A stretch of 64,000 nucleotides of DNA. It comes from Halalkalibacter hemicellulosilyticusJCM 9152. Lineage in GTDB: Bacteria > Bacillota > Bacilli > Bacillales > Bacillaceae_D. Where the stretch lies: the NCBI RefSeq assembly GCF_000513115.1, contig NZ_BAUU01000022.1:1-64000 (forward strand), written 5' to 3'. This document shows positions 1-6,928 of the stretch, one piece after another. A model generated the notes under the pieces. That model made no database searches and was not told the DNA's origin. It saw nothing but the letters and a program-made list of their open reading frames with translations. Position numbers and translations under genes: made by a program. Positions within the stretch are counted from its first letter, which is position 1, and each line of letters begins with the position of its first letter.

Positions 1-53
1 TAACCATTGACGACAATGCATCAATTGTGGAAGACGCAGGATCTCCATTATAA
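1..53 (+). CDS. Possible C-terminal end of a gene cut by the window edge
   Basis: Frame 3 is open from the left edge to a TAA at 51-53 and encodes an acidic tail (TIDDNASIVEDAGSPL). A rho-independent terminator follows about 55 bases later, which fits the end of a plus-strand gene. The fragment is too short to recognise, and a 17-codon open frame can occur by chance, so this is tentative. Confidence 0.3.
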   Translation, partial: TIDDNASIVEDAGSPL

Positions 54-108
54 TCTTTAGATACACGAGTTGATAAGGATGATAAGAAAGAATAAATAAG
101 AATTGGTA

Positions 109-149
109 GAAGGCGCATTTCTTTACCTTATTGGGTATGCGCTTCTTTT
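109..149 (+). terminator. Rho-independent terminator
   Basis: Inverted repeat GAAGGCGCAT / ATGCGCTTC (one bulged G) followed by TTTT. It lies after the partial gene at the left edge and before the lipoprotein gene at 237. Confidence 0.6.
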
Positions 150-236
150 CGTGTATCTGGAAGACGCAATTCTGGTTAAGGAAAAAAGTGAAACCTTTAA
201 ATAAAAGTTATCGTCCAATCTTAGGGGGGAGAATTA

Positions 237-656
237 ATGATGAAAAACAAGATGTTCTTTGCTATAACAATCCTAATTGGAATGATTGCTTTGTTTGGTT
301 GTAGTGATAATCAACAGGAAGAAAAACAAGTCCAAGAAGCTTCATTAGTGGAAGCTAGGGAAATAACAGTTGAAGAGCGTACCGTTGACGGATATAAAAC
401 CACTAAAGTGATTGATAACAAGGATGAATTAAAATCGGTTGAAAAAATTCTGGTAGATGCAGATTGGGAGGGAAATATAGAAGTTTCTATGGATTTACCA
501 CCTGAGTACCGTTTTAGTTTGAACTCATCGAACTATGCAATATGGGTGACACCTAATGGCGATAGACTTGAGATAGTTATCGAAGGTGAAACAAAGTATA
601 TAAATCTACCCGAAAACGAGTCAGAAACTTTATTTGAATTAATTACTGGTAATTAG
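237..656 (+). CDS. Small secreted lipoprotein of unknown function
   Basis: A 139-residue protein with a lipoprotein signal peptide: a Lys-containing N-terminus, a hydrophobic core (residues 6-20) and a lipobox ending ALFGC, so the mature chain should be anchored by Cys22 or nearby. The mature part is rich in Glu and Lys and has no motif I recognise. The start has an excellent ribosome site (AGGGGGGAG) about 6 bases upstream; ATG at 237 or the adjacent ATG at 240 are equally possible. It is a single gene between a terminator and a repeat element. Function unknown; probably exported to the outer face of the membrane. Confidence 0.75.
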   Translation: MMKNKMFFAITILIGMIALFGCSDNQQEEKQVQEASLVEAREITVEERTVDGYKTTKVIDNKDELKSVEKILVDADWEGNIEVSMDLPPEYRFSLNSSNYAIWVTPNGDRLEIVIEGETKYINLPENESETLFELITGN

Positions 657-708
657 GTAAATTAAGATAGCTGTTATTGAGCTAGCGGAAGCGTTCTCGA
701 AAAAGGAA

Positions 709-754
709 CGTATTTTTTATGTTAATAAAAAGGAAATTAATGTTAAAATAAAGA
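709..754 (+). repeat. Copy 1 of an approx. 45-bp intergenic repeat
   Basis: The stretch from CGTATTTTTTATG to TGTTAAAATAAAG matches 1889-1934 with about three differences over 45 bases. In both copies it directly follows a hairpin-like sequence and a run of T, and in both it sits 60-110 bases before a small gene. It may be a duplicated terminator-plus-leader segment. Confidence 0.6.
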
Positions 755-810
755 GACAGGATAGTAAAGAAGATTGAAAGAAGTAATCCACAAAAAAAGA
801 AGTATAAAAG

Positions 811-1029
811 GTGGACTTATTGCTCTGGATAACTATTGGTTTCATAATAATCGGATTTTCTATGAAAAAAGGTATGGAAAGTAAGCTCGCTTTTATAAAA
901 GCGAATACGGAAGACGAGGAAAGTTCAACAAAAGCTAAGTCCATAATTTGGTGGATAGTAAGTGTCACAGCTTGGGGAATAGTGAGTATGATTCTTATTG
1001 TTTGGTGGTTTCATTATCATTTTGGATAA
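811..1029 (+). CDS. Small two-helix membrane protein, unknown
   Basis: A 72-residue protein beginning at GTG with an AAAGGTGG ribosome site overlapping the start region. It has an N-terminal hydrophobic segment (residues 3-17), a charged Lys/Glu-rich middle (18-43) and a second Trp-rich membrane segment (44-66) ending in HYHFG. Both ends would lie on the same side of the membrane. The hydrophobic-charged-hydrophobic layout and ribosome site argue for a real gene, but I do not recognise the family. The close start and its ribosome site leave the exact first codon uncertain. Confidence 0.5.
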   Translation: MDLLLWITIGFIIIGFSMKKGMESKLAFIKANTEDEESSTKAKSIIWWIVSVTAWGIVSMILIVWWFHYHFG

Positions 1030-1149
1030 CTGTTGGTTTCAAATGTACTTAAACAAATGGATGCGATGCTTTAATAAAGCATCGCTTGCCTGATTGTGCT
1101 AACGAAGCAGGTTTGTGGAAGATGACAATAATTGAATGGGAGGGTTCCC

Positions 1150-1599
1150 TTGATAAAAATAATTGATATTAATAATAGCAAATACGCAGAAGATGTTTTA
1201 AATGTTCAAATACTATCATATAGAGTTGAGGCAGAAATAATTGGTTCATATGAAATACCACCATTAAAGGATACAGTTTATACATTACAACATTGCGATG
1301 AAACTTTCTTTGGTTATTATGAAAATAAAGAACTATGCGGAGCAATTTCTTTAAAAGTAGTTGACGATGAAATTGATATTCATAGGTTAATCGTACATCC
1401 GAACCATTTTAGGAAAGGGATTGCACAATTGCTATTAAATTTTATTGAAAGTAAGTACGAGGTTAAAAAGATAAAAGTAGCAACAGGTTCTAAAAATTCA
1501 CCAGCAGTTAGATTTTATAAAAAGAATGGATTTCAAGATATTAAAGAAATCATGGTGAATGAGCAAATATCCTTAACCTTTTTTGAAAAGAAATTATAA
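1150..1599 (+). CDS. GNAT-family N-acetyltransferase
   Basis: A roughly 149-residue GNAT domain protein that should transfer an acetyl group from acetyl-CoA to an unidentified amine. The acetyl-CoA binding loop is visible as HPNHFRKGIAQLLLNFIE (variant of the R/Q-x-x-G-x-G/A motif A), preceded by the strand IDIHRLIV and followed by the C-terminal VRFYKKNGF motif (motif B). I place the start at TTG 1150, which has GGGAGGG five bases upstream; an upstream in-frame TTG at 1132 lacks a ribosome site and would add six residues. It stands alone among small accessory genes. Substrate cannot be deduced. Confidence 0.75.
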   Translation: MIKIIDINNSKYAEDVLNVQILSYRVEAEIIGSYEIPPLKDTVYTLQHCDETFFGYYENKELCGAISLKVVDDEIDIHRLIVHPNHFRKGIAQLLLNFIESKYEVKKIKVATGSKNSPAVRFYKKNGFQDIKEIMVNEQISLTFFEKKL

Positions 1600-1645
1600 A
1601 TTTTTAATGAAGTAACGAGTGCGGAAACAGCGTACTTTCTTTATT

Positions 1646-1747
1646 GTTCTTTCAAATGCACCTACGGAAATACGCTACACAATCTTAGAAAAATTAGAAT
1701 TTGATTTGGAAAAAGGACAGTGGAAAAAGAAGTATGGTCGGTATTAA
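1646..1747 (+). pseudogene. Possible remnant of a SAM methyltransferase C-terminus
   Basis: A frame without a start codon ending at TAA 1745-1747 encodes a segment containing LEKLEFDLEKGQWKKKYG. This resembles the C-terminal tail of class I SAM-dependent methyltransferases of the type ...RLExDLxxGxWxxKYGHL. Nothing upstream encodes the catalytic core, so it would be a truncated leftover in the 440-base gap between the two acetyltransferase genes. Recognition is from memory of the family tail only. Confidence 0.35.
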
Positions 1748-1870
1748 GCAGAGTATTTCTATGAAGGTAGCTATCGCTTCTTGGTCACAGTAAAATTGAA
1801 ACAATTTTTAAATTTTTAATGTTCCAATCATATCGATTGGGACATTTTCTTGTTCAACAAAACGAGGTAC

Positions 1871-1934
1871 GTTTCTTGTAACAAGAAACGCATTTTTTAT
1901 GTCAATAAAAAGGAAATTAATGTTAAACTAAAGG
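1871..1934 (+). repeat. Hairpin plus copy 2 of the 45-bp intergenic repeat
   Basis: A near-perfect palindrome CGTTTCTTGT-A-ACAAGAAACG (1870-1890) is followed by CATTTTTTATG and then the same AAAAAGGAAATTAATGTTAAA sequence found at 709-754. The palindrome plus T-run looks like a terminator; the downstream AT-rich part is shared between the two copies. Confidence 0.55.
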
Positions 1935-2039
1935 GGAGGTTAGTACTATAAATTAAAATGTTTTGTTTTATTCTGATGAGCAGTCTATCTATAGAAGATA
2001 TATGATTTAATTATTTAGCCACATGGTAGGGGGAATACT

Positions 2040-2537
2040 ATGACTATAAGAGAAATTAGAGTAACTGATGCAAAGAACTTTTTAGAATTACGCAAAAATT
2101 TGGATACAGAATCTAAGTTTATGATGTTGGAACCTAATGAAAGAAAAACAACAATAGAATTGGAGGCGAAGTATATTGAAGATGTCTTAAAAAATAAACT
2201 TTCCTTAATATTAGTTTCTGAAATAGGTAATGAATTAGTAGGGTATTTATCTGCTAATAGAGAAAACTTCATGCGAATGCGCCATAGTGCGTATATAGTG
2301 ACTGGAATCGTGAAAAATTATATAGGTCATGGGATTGGAACAAAATTATTTGTTGAACTTGAAAACTGGTGCAAGTTAAACGATATTCATAGGCTCGAAC
2401 TGACAGTGATGTGTCACAATTTTGTTGCTGTTGCACTCTATAAAAAAATGGGGTTTGAAATTGAAGGAATAAAAAAACATTCTTTGCTCATTGATGGACA
2501 ATATGTTGACGAATATTATATGGCTAAACTTCTATGA
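2040..2537 (+). CDS. GNAT-family N-acetyltransferase (RimI/RimJ-like)
   Basis: A 165-residue single-domain acetyltransferase. Features are the N-terminal IREIRVTDAKNFLEL strand-helix, the central LVSEIGNELVGYL strand, the acetyl-CoA loop VKNYIGHGIGTKLFVELENW (xxGxGxG/A form) and the C-terminal strand-helix RLELTVMCHNFVAVALYKKMGFEIEG typical of protein or small-molecule acetyltransferases. The ATG at 2040 follows GTAGGGGGAATACT, a good ribosome site. The final DGQYVDEYYMAKLL resembles RimJ/RimL-type proteins whose targets are protein N-termini or polyamines, but the substrate is not deducible. It lies just after repeat copy 2. Confidence 0.8.
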   Translation: MTIREIRVTDAKNFLELRKNLDTESKFMMLEPNERKTTIELEAKYIEDVLKNKLSLILVSEIGNELVGYLSANRENFMRMRHSAYIVTGIVKNYIGHGIGTKLFVELENWCKLNDIHRLELTVMCHNFVAVALYKKMGFEIEGIKKHSLLIDGQYVDEYYMAKLL

Positions 2538-2644
2538 GATTTTTTCATTAACCTATTTAATTTATGCTATTTTGAGAAGGGGAATTGTGTTGAAGAAATC
2601 ATCTGAATTCATATTAGACATTTCCGAGAGGGAGACATGATGCT

Positions 2645-2693
2645 GCTGGAGGATCTATACTGAGGGGGCTCACTTTTGCTTTGCACCCTCCAG
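2645..2693. repeat. Inverted repeat after the acetyltransferase gene
   Basis: Arms CTGGAGG (2645-2651) and CCTCCAG (2687-2693), with a second inner GAGGG/CCCTC pairing possible. There is no T-run on either side, so it is a weak terminator candidate for the 2040-2537 gene. A 16-codon frame starting TTG at 2590 with a fair ribosome site lies just before it; I do not call it. Confidence 0.4.
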
Positions 2694-2712
2694 TAATCTA
2701 CGTATATGTCAT

Positions 2713-3078
2713 CTAGACTAAACTTAATTTATCAATTGCTTGCTTCTCATTAGGAAAGAAAAATATATCTTTCCCGCTATTGCTTTCATAGATAAAGTCT
2801 TTCAAACTCTTACTTGAATATACAGAAAAGTCCCCTATAATAGCTATTTTCACATGATAATTGATAAACTTTTGTAATATTTCCCCTGCGAGTTTTGTAC
2901 TTAAATGAAAAAAGCCCTCACATAATGCTGATTTATTCAAAATGATACGGTTACAGCCTGTTTCATAAGCCACTGTCGCCATAAAATCCAATGCCGATTG
3001 AACATCTTTTATTAGTATCTCACTGCTAGTTACAACAGCAATTTCAATATTATTCTGATTAACGGTATTTATTTTCAT
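2713..3078 (-). CDS. DUF4180 domain protein
   Basis: A 121-residue protein matching the DUF4180 pattern: an N-terminal strand with IEIAVV, then the segment DVQSALDFMATVAYETGCN with a following IILNKSAL strand, the AGEILQKFINYHVKIAIIGD core, and the SLKDFIYESNSG tail. The family is widespread and has no established function; the fold resembles STAS-like single-domain proteins in secondary structure, which is my inference. The start at 3078 is fixed by GGAGGA upstream; a further 15 codons of open frame upstream lack a ribosome site. Monocistronic on the minus strand. Confidence 0.8.
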   Translation of the reverse strand: MKINTVNQNNIEIAVVTSSEILIKDVQSALDFMATVAYETGCNRIILNKSALCEGFFHLSTKLAGEILQKFINYHVKIAIIGDFSVYSSKSLKDFIYESNSGKDIFFFPNEKQAIDKLSLV

Positions 3079-3381
3079 AATAGTCCTCCGTTCGACAAAT
3101 AAGATTGTAGTACATTCATTCATTTTAACACGTTATGGAACCTTTGAGGTGGAAAGTCCAGAGAAGAAGTAGCAACTATGTTAAAGATGAGGTTAAGTGC
3201 ATTGCAACTGTAGAGGTGCAATCAAAATTAGAATTGTTAAAAATACGGTGTTTTTTTCAAGATATTTTTTATGATGAGCCGTACGACTAGTGTTGTTGAA
3301 TTGTAGTAAACACTGTCCAAGGGTGGATTTAATATGGCAGTCCTAATGATATTAGAGCATATACTGTCTTGAGGTGATTCG

Positions 3382-3588
3382 ATGACAGAACAAAATTATG
3401 ATGCCACCTACAAGCTTGGGAAAACGGTTGTTCATGTGATTAGTCCTGGAGAATTGACCCCAGAAGAACTTCAAAAAAGAATAAAGGATTATCATCTTGC
3501 GGGATGGTCAGCATGGAACTCGCTAACACCTGAACAACAGAAAGCACTTAACAAAGAGGCGCAGGACGAAAGCGAAGACTCTTCATGA
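3382..3588 (+). CDS. Small conserved-type protein of unknown function
   Basis: A 68-residue protein starting at ATG with GAGGTG seven bases upstream. It contains a predicted strand KTVVHVISPGELTPEEL, then an amphipathic helix around KRIKDYHLAGWSAWNSL, and an acidic-polar end (DESEDSS). Composition is normal for a cytoplasmic soluble protein and the ribosome site is convincing. The general pattern is familiar from short Bacillus and phage-like hypothetical proteins but I cannot assign a family. Confidence 0.65.
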   Translation: MTEQNYDATYKLGKTVVHVISPGELTPEELQKRIKDYHLAGWSAWNSLTPEQQKALNKEAQDESEDSS

Positions 3589-3689
3589 GTCTTGGCATAT
3601 CGGACAACCTTTATAGCTTATATTAAGGTTTAATTTTTTCTAAGTTTGGCATATTACGTTATTCCTTCTGATAGCATGACATCGTTTCT

Positions 3690-3733
3690 AACAAAAGTGG
3701 CACTCACTAATCATCGTGAATACCACCTTTGTT
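3690..3733. terminator. Hairpin between convergent genes
   Basis: Arms AACAAAAGTGG and CCACCTTTGTT (one mismatch) with a second inner TCAC/GTGA pairing. It lies between the small gene ending at 3588 and the convergent nitroreductase ending at 3768, and could act in either direction. Confidence 0.5.
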
Positions 3734-3767
3734 CATTACTAGGTTGTTCCAATCTCTTAAATTTAAT

Positions 3768-4406
3768 TTATCTCCAAAAAGTGATTTTATCTGAACTTAA
3801 ACGAATCGATTCATAACCTTCTTCTTTCGCTTTACCTATTGATAAAATCATTACTGGTACATACCGGCTTTTATCTATTTCAAAAGTTTCAGCTAATTGG
3901 TCGTGTTCAAAACCGCCTATTGGGTTCGTATCATATCCATGTGCACGAGCTATTAGCATAAGTTGCATTGCAAAGAGACTGCTGTCAATTTTAGCAATTT
4001 CAATCCTCATTTCTCTTGGGAGACTTGGAAAAAAATCCATAATCTGTTTCAGCTGTTTATCTCGTACATCGGCAGGCATTTTTCCTTGTCTAACAGCTTC
4101 ATTATAGATATCTTCAACATTTAAATAGCTTTCTGTATCACCAAAAATCAATAGCATTGCTGAGGATGTATCGTTCTGTAAAGTATTGAATTGAACAAGT
4201 GGTTTTAGCTTTTCTTTTCCTTCCGGAGTATCAACAACAACTATACGCCAAGGCTGCATGTTTGCGGAAGATGGAGCTGAGCTGGCTTCTGATATCATTT
4301 CCCTTAGTTCATCTCTTGAAATTTTAATGTTTTCATCGTAATTTCGTACAGAACGGCGTCCTCCTACAATATTGGCAAAATCATTATTTTGTAGCTTGGT
4401 TAACAT
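3768..4406 (-). CDS. Nitroreductase-family FMN oxidoreductase
   Basis: A 212-residue FMN-dependent nitroreductase-like enzyme that should use NAD(P)H to reduce nitroaromatics, quinones or related electrophiles in the cytoplasm. Visible family marks are the RRSVRNYDENIKIS N-terminus (the R-R-S-x-R FMN phosphate site), SSAPSSANMQPWRIVVV (FMN binding), and ANGYDT-like segment ARAHGYDTNPIGGF near the end. The start at 4406 has AAAGGAGAG upstream; the open frame extends 20 codons further but without a ribosome site. It is transcribed away from the MerR-type regulator gene at 4522, the usual arrangement for a regulator and its target, so an inducing electrophile or oxidant is likely. Confidence 0.85.
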   Translation of the reverse strand: MLTKLQNNDFANIVGGRRSVRNYDENIKISRDELREMISEASSAPSSANMQPWRIVVVDTPEGKEKLKPLVQFNTLQNDTSSAMLLIFGDTESYLNVEDIYNEAVRQGKMPADVRDKQLKQIMDFFPSLPREMRIEIAKIDSSLFAMQLMLIARAHGYDTNPIGGFEHDQLAETFEIDKSRYVPVMILSIGKAKEEGYESIRLSSDKITFWR

Positions 4407-4521
4407 GTAATCTCTCCTTTTTGATAACATTAGTTTTTTGACATTATTCATGCCCTTCGTTATCATATTCCTAATATGAACTATGAACTTAGGTTTATAG
4501 CAAGTGAAAAGAGGTCATATT

Positions 4522-4881
4522 ATGAAAATAAATGATGTTTCCCAAAAAACAGGTTTGCCAATCTCTACAATAAGGTTTTATGAACGAAAAAATTTAATAC
4601 CAGATACGTTATTAACAAGAGATGTGAATAATTATCGTATTTTTAATGAAAAGGTCGTCGATTATCTAGAAGATGTGAAAACACTTTTGTCAATTGGATT
4701 TACTCTTAATGATTTAAGTACTTTAAATAATCAAGATTGTCCCTTAGCATACGAGGAAAAGGTGAAATTTGTTGAGAACAAACTAAAAGAGATTGAAAAC
4801 AAGCAAAAAAAATTAGAGGAGTCAAAAAAAATCTTATCTGAAATACTAGTAGGTAAAGCCCATTTCAAAACAAAGTGTTGA
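4522..4881 (+). CDS. MerR-family transcriptional regulator
   Basis: A 119-residue regulator. The N-terminal winged helix-turn-helix reads MKINDVSQKTGLPISTIRFYERKNL, the MerR signature, followed by a long helix ending in a coiled-coil of Lys/Glu repeats (residues 85-112). It has a single Cys pair candidate: Cys at NQDCPL and a C-terminal Cys, unlike classic metal-binding MerR loops, so the effector is unclear. The start is ATG 4522 with AAAAGAGG seven bases before; a GTG 18 bases upstream lies before the ribosome site. It is divergent from the nitroreductase gene, with about 115 bases between starts, where its operator should lie (AACTATGAACTTAGGTT region near 4475-4495). Confidence 0.85.
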   Translation: MKINDVSQKTGLPISTIRFYERKNLIPDTLLTRDVNNYRIFNEKVVDYLEDVKTLLSIGFTLNDLSTLNNQDCPLAYEEKVKFVENKLKEIENKQKKLEESKKILSEILVGKAHFKTKC

Positions 4882-4951
4882 TTATTTTCTATTTTTAACG
4901 TATCTACTTCGTTTTGATTTAATGTACGATTAGACAAGTATCATATATTAA

Positions 4952-5027
4952 ATCAAAAAAAATCGATATAATACTTGCGGGTAGTGAAAATTGGATGTAT
5001 TATAGAATTACATCAAAAAAAATTGAT
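4952..5027 (+). promoter_or_regulatory. Two ArsR-type operators before arsR
   Basis: Two copies of a 16-bp palindrome, ATCAAAAAAAATCGAT at 4952-4967 and ATCAAAAAAAATTGAT at 5012-5027, 60 bases apart. The first runs directly into a TATAAT (4967-4972), which is a plausible -10 box; the second ends 17 bases before the arsR start. The ATCAA-N6-TTGAT form is the known operator type of ArsR/SmtB repressors. Confidence 0.8.
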
Positions 5028-5043
5028 TAAGGAAGGGGCTAAT

Positions 5044-5366
5044 ATGATTAAGACAATTCCCTTAAATTCTACTCTAGAAGTGACAGACTTTGCGGCCTAT
5101 GAAAAAAGGTTTAAGGCATTGGCAGATCAAAAACGCCTACATCTACTAGCCATATTGTGTAAGGAAGGGTCAGCGTGTGTTTGTGATTTAACTGATCTAT
5201 TGGATATTCCCCAGTCTAAGCTTTCATATCATTTGAAAATTTTATTAGATGCAGATATTATTATGAAACAAAAAAGGGTACATGGAACTACTACAAGATA
5301 AATAACAAAGTGATCGACCATCTCTTATCTGAAGAACTTTGTTGTTTATTTCGCCCAGCTCACTGA
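5044..5366 (+). pseudogene. arsR: ArsR-family repressor gene with a one-base frameshift
   Basis: The first reading frame gives 85 residues with the ArsR/SmtB winged-helix fold and an As(III)-type site ACVCDL (Cys45, Cys47) in the recognition-helix neighbour, then SKLSYHLKILLDADII. It stops in the wing at 5299-5301. In the -1 frame the sequence continues in family style: KGTWNYYKINNKVIDHL, then LLSEELCCLFRPAH, stop at 5364-5366. Joining the frames at the A6 run at 5270-5275 (one A missing) gives a normal 107-residue ArsR with a Cys-Cys near the end. The start at 5044 follows AAGGAAGGGG. It is flanked by four ATCAA...TTGAT operators and precedes a YraQ/ArsP permease. The break may be a mutation, a sequencing indel or slippage. 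Confidence 0.8.
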
Positions 5367-5382
5367 AGCTGGGAATTATTTT
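5354..5382 (+). terminator. Terminator after arsR
   Basis: Perfect 7-bp stem CCCAGCT / AGCTGGG with a 6-base loop followed by AATTATTTT. The stop codon of the restored arsR frame (5364-5366) lies in the loop, which supports that frame as the real gene end. Confidence 0.65.
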
Positions 5383-5391
5383 AGATATTAC

Positions 5392-5439
5392 ATCAAAAAA
5401 AATTGATTTATTAAGTGGTTAAAATCAAAAAAAGTTGAT
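5392..5439 (+). promoter_or_regulatory. Two ArsR-type operators before the permease
   Basis: ATCAAAAAAAATTGAT at 5392-5407, identical to the copy at 5012, and ATCAAAAAAAGTTGAT at 5424-5439, spaced 32 bases. They lie just upstream of the permease ribosome site, so the permease probably has its own promoter repressed by the adjacent ArsR. Confidence 0.8.
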
Positions 5440-5455
5440 ATACGGAGGGGATTTT

Positions 5456-6319
5456 ATGTTTGAGACATTTAAGAGCTTTTTGATCATTGCTGCACAGTTA
5501 ACTATTTTGTTTGTAGGGGTTTCATTTCTTCTGAATTTAATTCAGGCGTATATACCTTACGATAAAGTTAAAAAACACCTAAAGAATTCAAATCCAGTAG
5601 TCGGAGGGGTCATTGCATTATTATTTGCCTTTATTACACCCTTTTGTTCTTGTTCAACCATTCCAGTTATCTTAAATCTGCTTAAAAACCATGTGAGGTT
5701 TGGGGTTGTAATGGTGTTTTTATTTGCCTCGCCTGTACTAGATCCTACGATTCTAACTATTATGACGGTCATTATGGGATGGAAAGTAACCATCTTATAC
5801 ATAATTATTACTGCTTCGCTTTCTTTAATAATTGGATTACTTTTGGAGAAATTCGGATTTGAAAAGTCATTAAAAAATGTAGTAATGAGTGGGTATGAAC
5901 ATACATCAAAGACGTTTTCTTGGAGAAATGCATGGAAAGAAACTTGGGATCTTATGAAGTCAGTTTACCCTTATTTACTGATAGGTGCAGCCATCGGTGC
6001 AATCATTCATGGACTTGTGCCAGCGGAATTTATTAGTACCTATTTCGGCAGTGATGTATGGTGGTTGATTCCACTGGCTGCAATAGTAGGGATACCGCTA
6101 TACATTCGTTTATCAAGCATGATTCCGATATCTCAAATTCTAATTGTAAATGGAATGGCACTAGGGCCCGTAATGGCGATGATGATTAGTTCAGCGGGAG
6201 CAAGTTTACCAGAGTTAGTATTGTTAAAAGCAATTTTCAAAAAAGAGTTAATTGTTATGTTTGTGATATCTGTTTTAAGTATGTCAACAATATCTGGTTT
6301 CATCTTCTATTTTATTTAA
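5456..6319 (+). CDS. YraQ/ArsP-family permease
   Basis: A 287-residue polytopic membrane protein of the PF03773 permease family (YraQ; the organoarsenical exporter ArsP belongs to it). About eight hydrophobic segments are visible. The family hallmark TPFCSCS, a Cys-x-Cys in a membrane segment, is at residues 61-67, and the second half repeats the topology with IPLYIRLSSMIPISQ and the glycine-rich ALGPVMAMMISSAGAS. It should export a metal, metalloid or thiol-reactive compound across the cytoplasmic membrane. The start at 5456 follows GGAGGGG. Two ArsR operators lie immediately upstream and two small Cys-Cys proteins follow, so As(III) or an organoarsenical is the most likely signal and possible substrate; this is inference from context. 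Confidence 0.85.
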   Translation: MFETFKSFLIIAAQLTILFVGVSFLLNLIQAYIPYDKVKKHLKNSNPVVGGVIALLFAFITPFCSCSTIPVILNLLKNHVRFGVVMVFLFASPVLDPTILTIMTVIMGWKVTILYIIITASLSLIIGLLLEKFGFEKSLKNVVMSGYEHTSKTFSWRNAWKETWDLMKSVYPYLLIGAAIGAIIHGLVPAEFISTYFGSDVWWLIPLAAIVGIPLYIRLSSMIPISQILIVNGMALGPVMAMMISSAGASLPELVLLKAIFKKELIVMFVISVLSMSTISGFIFYFI

Positions 6320-6332
6320 GGGAGGAATTTAA

Positions 6333-6488
6333 ATGTTTTTGAAGTTTGTCAATAGTTTGAAATTTAAAGACCCTAAGGTAAGAAAATGTTGCGATAGATG
6401 GAGTAAGCATACGAAACAACTCCTTATTGATAACAAAGTAGGTCAACGGAAACAGGAAATTGAAATGAAATATTACCTAAATGGTTAG
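6333..6488 (+). CDS. 51-residue basic protein with a Cys-Cys pair
   Basis: A short gene directly after the permease: GGGAGGA at 6320-6326, ATG at 6333, stop at 6486-6488. The product is basic (many Lys and Arg), starts MFLKFVNSLKF and has a KVRKCCDRW segment at residues 16-23. The close spacing of 13 bases to the permease stop and the good ribosome site favour a real gene co-transcribed with it. I do not recognise a family. The Cys pair suggests thiol or metal contact; it could equally be a remnant. Confidence 0.55.
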   Translation: MFLKFVNSLKFKDPKVRKCCDRWSKHTKQLLIDNKVGQRKQEIEMKYYLNG

Positions 6489-6523
6489 ATTGGGTAAACA
6501 ATGATTTGAAAGGGGGTGGAAGT

Positions 6524-6634
6524 ATGCTGAAAAACTTATTGAGTAAACTTAAAGAGAAAGAAAATAAGGAGTCGTCTTGCTGTAAGGTTGTGATTAAAGA
6601 AGTTCAACAACCATCTGGTAATTCAGATAAGTAG
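6524..6634 (+). CDS. 36-residue Cys-Cys mini-protein of the ars-type operon
   Basis: ATG at 6524 preceded by AAAGGGGGTGG, stop at 6632-6634, and a terminator starting on the next base. The product has a Lys/Glu-rich N-terminal helix (MLKNLLSKLKEKENKE), then SSCCKVVIKEV and a polar tail. Small proteins with SCCxxxIxEV are, from memory, found beside ArsR and permease genes in other Firmicutes, which suggests a metalloid-binding or permease-partner role. This is not established. Its position as last gene before the terminator makes it part of the permease operon. Confidence 0.6.
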   Translation: MLKNLLSKLKEKENKESSCCKVVIKEVQQPSGNSDK

Positions 6635-6661
6635 AGCTCTCGATATTGAGAGCTTTTTTTA
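6635..6661 (+). terminator. Terminator of the permease operon
   Basis: Perfect 7-bp stem AGCTCTC / GAGAGCT with loop GATATT followed by a run of at least seven T. It ends the permease and mini-protein transcription unit. Confidence 0.9.
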
Positions 6662-6858
6662 AGATCTTTAAAAAAATGTTAGAAATAAAAGAGTTATAGT
6701 TGGTTTTTTACATTTGTCAAATGAATATCGGGTTGATGTATTGGTAAATCAAACTTAATAAAATTTCCACAAAATTAGGGCAAACTAGATGAAATCACAA
6801 TAAGTTTTATGGAAATGTTTAGTGTACTAACAAAAGATCAATTTTGGTGAGTTATATA

Positions 6859-6907
6859 TTGACATCCAATCGATAAAAGTATACTATTTGATTAAGTCAA
6901 CTATATT
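6859..6907 (+). promoter_or_regulatory. Promoter and operator of the marR-type gene
   Basis: TTGACA at 6859-6864 and TACTAT at 6882-6887 with a 17-base spacer form a good sigma-A promoter. Immediately downstream at 6888-6907 lies a 20-base sequence (TTGATTAAGTC and AACTATATT joined) whose exact reverse complement occurs at 7419-7438, just before the next gene. A repressor bound here would block transcription start. Confidence 0.75.
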
Positions 6908-6928
6908 ATGAAATTTGGTGATCAGATA

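Noticed and set aside
717-968. An 83-codon minus-strand frame over the small membrane protein gene
   Set aside because: It is antisense to a frame with a better ribosome site and covers the repeat element.
2590-2640. A 16-codon TTG frame after the second acetyltransferase
   Set aside because: Too short, with an average ribosome site and no recognised content.
5269-5281. Programmed -1 ribosomal frameshift site in arsR
   Set aside because: The 0-frame codons CAA AAA AGG do not form a standard X-XXY-YYZ slippery heptamer; a missing A or polymerase slippage is more likely.
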